Of a DNA stretch of 8,398 nt, positions 5,382-8,398 are shown one piece after another; position 1 is the stretch's first letter, and each line of letters begins with the position of its first letter. Position numbers and translations under genes: made by a program. Source of the DNA: AC-37 sp036389105 (GTDB lineage: Bacteria > Actinomycetota > Thermoleophilia > Solirubrobacterales > Thermoleophilaceae); assembly GCA_036389105.1 (NCBI GenBank), contig DASVQK010000137.1, positions 1 to 8,398 of the forward strand, in the 5' to 3' direction. The notes under the pieces are model-generated. The model ran no database searches and had not been told where the DNA came from. It worked only from the letters and a program-made list of their open reading frames with translations.

Positions 5382-6758
5382 CTACGCGCAGCGCGTGAAC
5401 CTCACCGACCGTCCGGCGCGCCGGCCGAAACGATCGGTGACCTGGACGCGCAGCCGGTGGGGGCCCGGCTTGGCGTGGGCCGCGCTGACCCAGAAGCGGA
5501 GCTTCTTCCGCCTGGTCGAGCGCACCCGCCGCTTGTCGATCCTCACGACCACCGACACGCCGCTGCCGGAGGCCTTCACGCGCACGCGGAAGCGGCGCGA
5601 CACGCAGCGCCTTGGCACCCCGCGCACCTTCACGCGCGGCTTCTTCACCGGCGGGAGCGGCTTGCCCGCCGGGTTGGTGAAGATGTCGTCGCCGAACGGC
5701 CTCAGGCCCTCCTGCGCCGCGTAGCCCAGGTGCGGCAGCCCGAACACGTCCTCGAAGCTGCGCAGCTGGGAGTAGTGGTTGTAGGCGTCCTTGGAGACCG
5801 TTCCGGGCGTGATGTAGTCGGACAGGAACACGGCTCCGATCCGCCCGCCGCCGGGGCCCGGCGTGGGGCCGCCGGGATTCGGTGTGTTTGGGCCGGGCGG
5901 CTCGTCGCAGCACGCGTCCGCGTCGTGGTTCTCGGCCTCGTCGAAGGTGATCAGGACCAGGCCGCCGTCCGCGTACGCGGGCGAGGCCAGGATCTTGGGG
6001 ATCCACTGCTTGAGGAACCCGTTCGCGGCCACCATGCCGCCGGGCGTGCCGTCCACGCACGGCTCGTCGTGCGCGTCGCTGCACAGGTCGGGCGTGATGA
6101 ACGAGTAGCTGGGGGTGGTCTGCGCCGTGCTCAGGTCGGCCGGCAGGCGGTCGAGCGGCACGTCGTTGGCGTCGCAGCGGGCCTGGTCGTCGATGATCGA
6201 GTGGAAGTAGACGAACGGGTTGTGGCGCGTGGCGTACTGGTCGTTCTCGCGCGCCTGCTGCGTCTGGTCGGGCGCGCCCGGGGCCGGGTGCCTGCACGTG
6301 GCCGGCTGGCCGGGCGTGTTGCCCATGTCCTCCATGTAGCCGCGCCAGGTCAGCCCCTTGTCGTTCAGCTGGTCGGCGATGGTCTTGACGGTGGCCGGAT
6401 AGACCGTGCCCTGGCCGATCGCCTGACCGTCGGCCCCGATCACGCCGGGGACCACGTCGACGAACGTGGGCGCGTCGGCCTGGGTGTACGGGTTGGGCGC
6501 CTGGCCGCTGACCATCGTTATGTAGTTGTCCAGGCTCAGGTGCCCGGTGGCGTAGTACTGCGGCACGAAGGCGCCCTGCGCCCGCAGCGTCTGGGCCAGG
6601 TACGGGGCCTTGGTGGAGGGGCCGAACGTGACGTCCGCGTCCTCGTTCTCGAGGATCACGATGAACACGTGCTTGATCGGCGGCAGCGCCGCGTGCGCCG
6701 GGGCGGCCGCCAGCAGTGTCACGGCCGCCAGCGCGAGTGTCAGGGCCGCCCTGCGCAT
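5382..6758 (-). CDS. Exported phosphoesterase family protein (SapM/AcpA-like)
   Basis: This 458-residue exported phosphatase of the phosphoesterase family (Pfam Phosphoesterase type) belongs to the group holding phosphatidylinositol-3-phosphatase SapM and acid phosphatases. A signal peptide covers residues 1-23 (MRRAALTLALAAV, cleavage after AHA). The mature part shows HVFIVILENED (30-40), GHLSLDNY (72-79), a PFVYFHSIIDD block, ITFDEAENHDADACC (Asp273, Glu274, His278), a Gly-Pro linker, and NHYSQLRSFEDVFGLPHLGY with His328. These are the metal-site and active-site blocks of the family, so it looks intact. Residues about 371-458 form an extra domain, with 31 Arg or Lys in 88 residues and Cys385 and Cys457 near its ends, probably a small basic beta domain. 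ATG 6758 starts 2 bases after the acyl-CoA dehydrogenase stop, so translation is probably coupled. The substrate is unknown, with phosphoinositides, phosphoproteins and general phosphomonoesters all possible. Confidence 0.88.
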   Translation of the reverse strand: MRRAALTLALAAVTLLAAAPAHAALPPIKHVFIVILENEDADVTFGPSTKAPYLAQTLRAQGAFVPQYYATGHLSLDNYITMVSGQAPNPYTQADAPTFVDVVPGVIGADGQAIGQGTVYPATVKTIADQLNDKGLTWRGYMEDMGNTPGQPATCRHPAPGAPDQTQQARENDQYATRHNPFVYFHSIIDDQARCDANDVPLDRLPADLSTAQTTPSYSFITPDLCSDAHDEPCVDGTPGGMVAANGFLKQWIPKILASPAYADGGLVLITFDEAENHDADACCDEPPGPNTPNPGGPTPGPGGGRIGAVFLSDYITPGTVSKDAYNHYSQLRSFEDVFGLPHLGYAAQEGLRPFGDDIFTNPAGKPLPPVKKPRVKVRGVPRRCVSRRFRVRVKASGSGVSVVVRIDKRRVRSTRRKKLRFWVSAAHAKPGPHRLRVQVTDRFGRRAGRSVRFTRCA

Positions 6759-6760
6759 GC

Positions 6761-7966
6761 CTAGATCTTGTGGCGCTGGAGCAGCTTCTTGCCGATCACC
6801 ATGCGCTGGATCTCGGACGTGCCCTCGCCGATCAGGAGCAGCGGCGCGTCGCGGTAGAGGCGCTCGATCTCGTACTCCTTCGAGTAGCCGTAGCCGCCGT
6901 GGATGCGGAAGGAGTCCTCCACCACCTCCTTGCCGGTCTCCGAGGCGAACAGCTTGGCCATGCCGGCCTCGAGGTCCGAGCGCTGCCCCGCGTCCTTCAG
7001 GCGCGCCGCCTTGAGCGTCAGGAGGCGGGCAGCCTCGACCTTCGTGGCCATGTCGGCCAGCTTGAACTGGATGGCCTGGTGCTGGGCGATCGGCTTGCCG
7101 AACGTCTTGCGCTCCTGCGAGTAGCGCAGGCCGAGCTCCAGGGCGCGCTGAGCGATGCCCACGCCGCGGGCGGCCACGTTCACGCGCCCCACCTCGAGCG
7201 CGTCCATCATGTAGCGGAAGCCGTTGCCCACGCCCTCCTCGCCGCCCAGCACGTTGCCGGCGGGGCAGCGGTAGTCCTCGTAGACCAGCTCGGTGGACTC
7301 GACGCCCTTGTAGCCCATCTTCTTGATCTTGGGCGGGATGGTCAGGCCCTTGTGGTCGCCGCTGTTCTCGGCCTCGCCCGGCTCCTTCTCGGTGATGAAG
7401 CAGGTCATGCCCTTGTACGGGGGGTCGGCGTCGGGGTCCGACTTGGCCAGCAGGAAGACCAGGCCCGACATGAGGCCGTTGGTGACCCACATCTTCTGAC
7501 CGTTGATCACCCAGTCGTCGCCGTCCTGCTTGGCGCGCGTGGAGATGGCCTGCACGTCCGAGCCCAGGCCGGGCTCCGAGAGCGAGAACGCGGCCCGGAT
7601 CTCGCCGGTGGCCATGCGCGGCAGGAAGCGGTCCTTCTGATCGTCCGTCCCGAACTTCATCAGCAGGTAGGAGCCGATGAAGTGGGTGTTGACGATGCCG
7701 GAGATCGAGATCCAGCCGCGCGAGAGCTCCTCGACGATCATCGCGTAGGTGGTCAGGTCGAGCCCCATCCCGCCGTACTCCTCCGGGATGGTCACGCCGA
7801 ACAGCCCCAGCTCCTTCATCTGCTCGACCACGGCCTCGGGGAACTTGTCCTCGTGGTCGTGCTCCTCGGCGATCGGGATGACCTGCTCGTCCACGAACTG
7901 GCGCACCATCTCGGTGATCGCGCGCTGCTCGTCGGTCTTCTCGGTGTACGGCGTGGCGACGGCCAA
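6761..7966 (-). CDS. Acyl-CoA dehydrogenase
   Basis: This 401-residue cytoplasmic FAD enzyme should oxidise an acyl-CoA to the trans-2-enoyl-CoA and pass electrons to an electron-transfer flavoprotein, in fatty-acid or branched-chain amino-acid breakdown. The full-length fold is present: an N-terminal helical domain, FSLSEPGLGSD (127-136, signature 1, with Leu where Ala or Asn is usual), MWVTNG (159-164), RKTFGKPIAQHQAIQFKLAD (286-305), FRIHGGYGYSKEYEIERLYRD (353-373) and GEGTSEIQR (380-388), in which Glu381 is in the catalytic-base position of short/medium-chain enzymes. A longer loop lies around 192-222. Chain length preference cannot be read. The start is TTG 7966, fixed by AGGAG 6 bases upstream. 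It is the first gene of the minus-strand operon, with a palindrome over its likely -10. Confidence 0.93.
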   Translation of the reverse strand: MAVATPYTEKTDEQRAITEMVRQFVDEQVIPIAEEHDHEDKFPEAVVEQMKELGLFGVTIPEEYGGMGLDLTTYAMIVEELSRGWISISGIVNTHFIGSYLLMKFGTDDQKDRFLPRMATGEIRAAFSLSEPGLGSDVQAISTRAKQDGDDWVINGQKMWVTNGLMSGLVFLLAKSDPDADPPYKGMTCFITEKEPGEAENSGDHKGLTIPPKIKKMGYKGVESTELVYEDYRCPAGNVLGGEEGVGNGFRYMMDALEVGRVNVAARGVGIAQRALELGLRYSQERKTFGKPIAQHQAIQFKLADMATKVEAARLLTLKAARLKDAGQRSDLEAGMAKLFASETGKEVVEDSFRIHGGYGYSKEYEIERLYRDAPLLLIGEGTSEIQRMVIGKKLLQRHKI

Positions 7967-7972
7967 ATCGGG

Positions 7973-7977
7973 CTCCT
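7973..7977 (-). promoter_or_regulatory. Ribosome binding site fixing the TTG start of acyl-CoA dehydrogenase
   Basis: AGGAG on the minus strand, 6 bases before TTG 7966, is the strongest ribosome site in the window. It explains the rare start codon, and no ATG or GTG occurs near the conserved N terminus. Confidence 0.7.
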
Positions 7978-7987
7978 ACGTGGCTCG

Positions 7988-8003
7988 CTGACTGGCGAGT
8001 CAG
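7988..8003. promoter_or_regulatory. Palindromic operator candidate upstream of the acyl-CoA dehydrogenase operon
   Basis: CTGACT (7988-7993) and AGTCAG (7998-8003) are a perfect inverted repeat around GGCG. It lies 21 bases upstream of TTG 7966 and overlaps a minus-strand TAGACT (8007-8002) that fits a -10 element. A 16-bp palindrome over a promoter is the usual layout for a TetR-type dimeric repressor, the class that often controls acyl-CoA dehydrogenase genes. No regulator gene is in the window, so the binding protein is unknown. Confidence 0.5.
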
Positions 8004-8007
8004 TCTA
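8002..8007 (-). promoter_or_regulatory. Candidate -10 element of the minus-strand operon
   Basis: TAGACT on the minus strand matches TAnnnT and would give a leader of about 30 bases carrying the AGGAG site. I found no good -35 at 16-18 bases, so this rests on the -10 and its position alone. Confidence 0.3.
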
Positions 8008-8077
8008 GATGGCCGCCGTCCGAAACCCTCCGGCGGATCGCCGCCCAGCCCTGCTGAGGGACCCGTCGCCGGCCGAT

Positions 8078-8082
8078 AAGGA
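8078..8082 (+). promoter_or_regulatory. Ribosome binding site of the acyltransferase-3 gene
   Basis: AAGGA lies 4 bases before ATG 8087, slightly close but otherwise good. It supports this start over later in-frame codons. Confidence 0.55.
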
Positions 8083-8086
8083 TCCA

Positions 8087-8398
8087 ATGTCCCGCCCCGC
8101 GATCGGCTCGGCAGACAACAACTTCGGCCTGCTCAGGCTCGCCGCCGCCTCGCTCGTGCTGGTCTCGCACGCCTTCCTGCTGACGGGCCGCGACGACCCC
8201 GCCCTGGGCGCGGCGCGCGAGACCCTCGGCGACCTGGCGGTGACCGGGTTCTTCGCCATCAGCGGCTTCCTGGTGGCGCGCAGCTGGTGCCGCGACCCCC
8301 GGATGGGCGCCTACTTCGCCCGCCGCGCGCTGCGGATCCTGCCCGCGCTCTGGGTCGTGATCCTCGTCGGCGCCTACGTCATCGGGCCGCTCTTCAGC
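8087..8398 (+). CDS. Acyltransferase-3 family membrane protein (N-terminal part, cut by window edge)
   Basis: This is the start of an integral membrane O-acyltransferase of the OafA/YrhL type, which moves acyl groups, often acetyl, onto sugars of exopolysaccharide, lipid or peptidoglycan. The 104 visible residues hold NNFGLLRLAAASLVLVSHAF, in which Arg17 and His28 form the family's R-X10-H motif. A second membrane segment is around GFFAISGFLVARSW, then the basic loop YFARRALRILPAL and a third segment entering the right edge. Full-length members have about 10 membrane helices and 350-400 residues, so most of the gene is missing. ATG 8087 has AAGGA just upstream. The gene is divergent from the acyl-CoA dehydrogenase operon across 120 bases and may share its control region. 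The acceptor cannot be told from this part. Confidence 0.87.
   Translation, partial: MSRPAIGSADNNFGLLRLAAASLVLVSHAFLLTGRDDPALGAARETLGDLAVTGFFAISGFLVARSWCRDPRMGAYFARRALRILPALWVVILVGAYVIGPLFS

Noticed and set aside
4409..5398. 329-residue plus-strand frame opposite the SCP2-like and NUDIX genes
   Set aside because: Low-complexity antisense shadow. The minus strand holds an exact Nudix box.
5244..6764. 506-residue plus-strand frame opposite the phosphoesterase
   Set aside because: Composition typical of the complement of a GC-rich gene, with no domain. The minus strand has a signal peptide and active-site blocks.
6716..8008. 430-residue plus-strand frame opposite the acyl-CoA dehydrogenase
   Set aside because: Antisense shadow rich in Leu, Val, Asp and His. 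The dehydrogenase is unmistakable on the minus strand.
8013..8036. CCGCCG and CGGCGG inverted repeat in the right intergenic region
   Set aside because: Six-base all-GC arms with a 12-base spacer are common by chance here. The nearby CTGACT palindrome is much better placed.
6759..8087. Upstream extension of the phosphoesterase frame to give a 901-residue protein
   Set aside because: The extra 443 residues are an out-of-frame reading of the acyl-CoA dehydrogenase. The signal peptide at ATG 6758 shows the true start.

Overview
This is a very GC-rich, densely coding window. GTG and TTG starts are common, and every open frame casts long antisense shadows. The content suggests an actinobacterium, and I would guess class Thermoleophilia (Solirubrobacterales-like). 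The cues are a bacterial cyclic 2,3-diphosphoglycerate synthetase, exported proteins with a basic C-terminal domain ending in a Cys near the terminus, a LamG-metallophosphoesterase fusion and a MutT1-like NUDIX protein. The lineage call is inference from gene style and was not computed. I see no tRNA, rRNA, CRISPR array, insertion sequence or phage gene.

Layout, left to right. (1) Positions 1-530, minus strand: the N-terminal 176 residues of a cyclic 2,3-diphosphoglycerate synthetase that runs off the left edge. (2) Positions 531-671: a divergent intergenic region with a perfect 9-bp inverted repeat and candidate promoters. (3) Positions 672-2315, plus: an exported LamG-like plus calcineurin-like metallophosphoesterase. 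(4) Positions 2284-3429, minus: a CelD/BcsL-type GNAT-fold acyltransferase whose 3' end overlaps gene 3 by 32 bp. (5) Positions about 3502-4578, plus: a FemAB-like transferase, divergent from gene 4 with almost no space between them. (6) Positions 4583-7966, minus: a compact apparent operon read in the order acyl-CoA dehydrogenase, exported SapM-like phosphoesterase, NUDIX hydrolase, SCP2-like lipid-binding protein. (7) Positions 7967-8086: a divergent control region with a clean palindrome over the likely -10 of the operon. (8) Positions 8087-8398, plus: the start of an acyltransferase-3 membrane protein, cut by the right edge.

How the genes may work together is inference. The minus-strand operon combines acyl-CoA oxidation, an exported phosphatase of the family that includes phosphatidylinositol-3-phosphate phosphatases, and a small SCP2-like lipid carrier, so a lipid or phospholipid turnover theme is reasonable. 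The two GNAT-fold transferases and the acyltransferase-3 protein point to modification of cell-surface polymers. Most of the window is recognisable families in ordinary arrangements. I found no convincing undescribed defence, mobile or RNA-based system. The points most worth following up are the operon composition, its palindromic operator, the basic tail of the phosphoesterase, and the inverted repeat next to the cyclic diphosphoglycerate synthetase gene.
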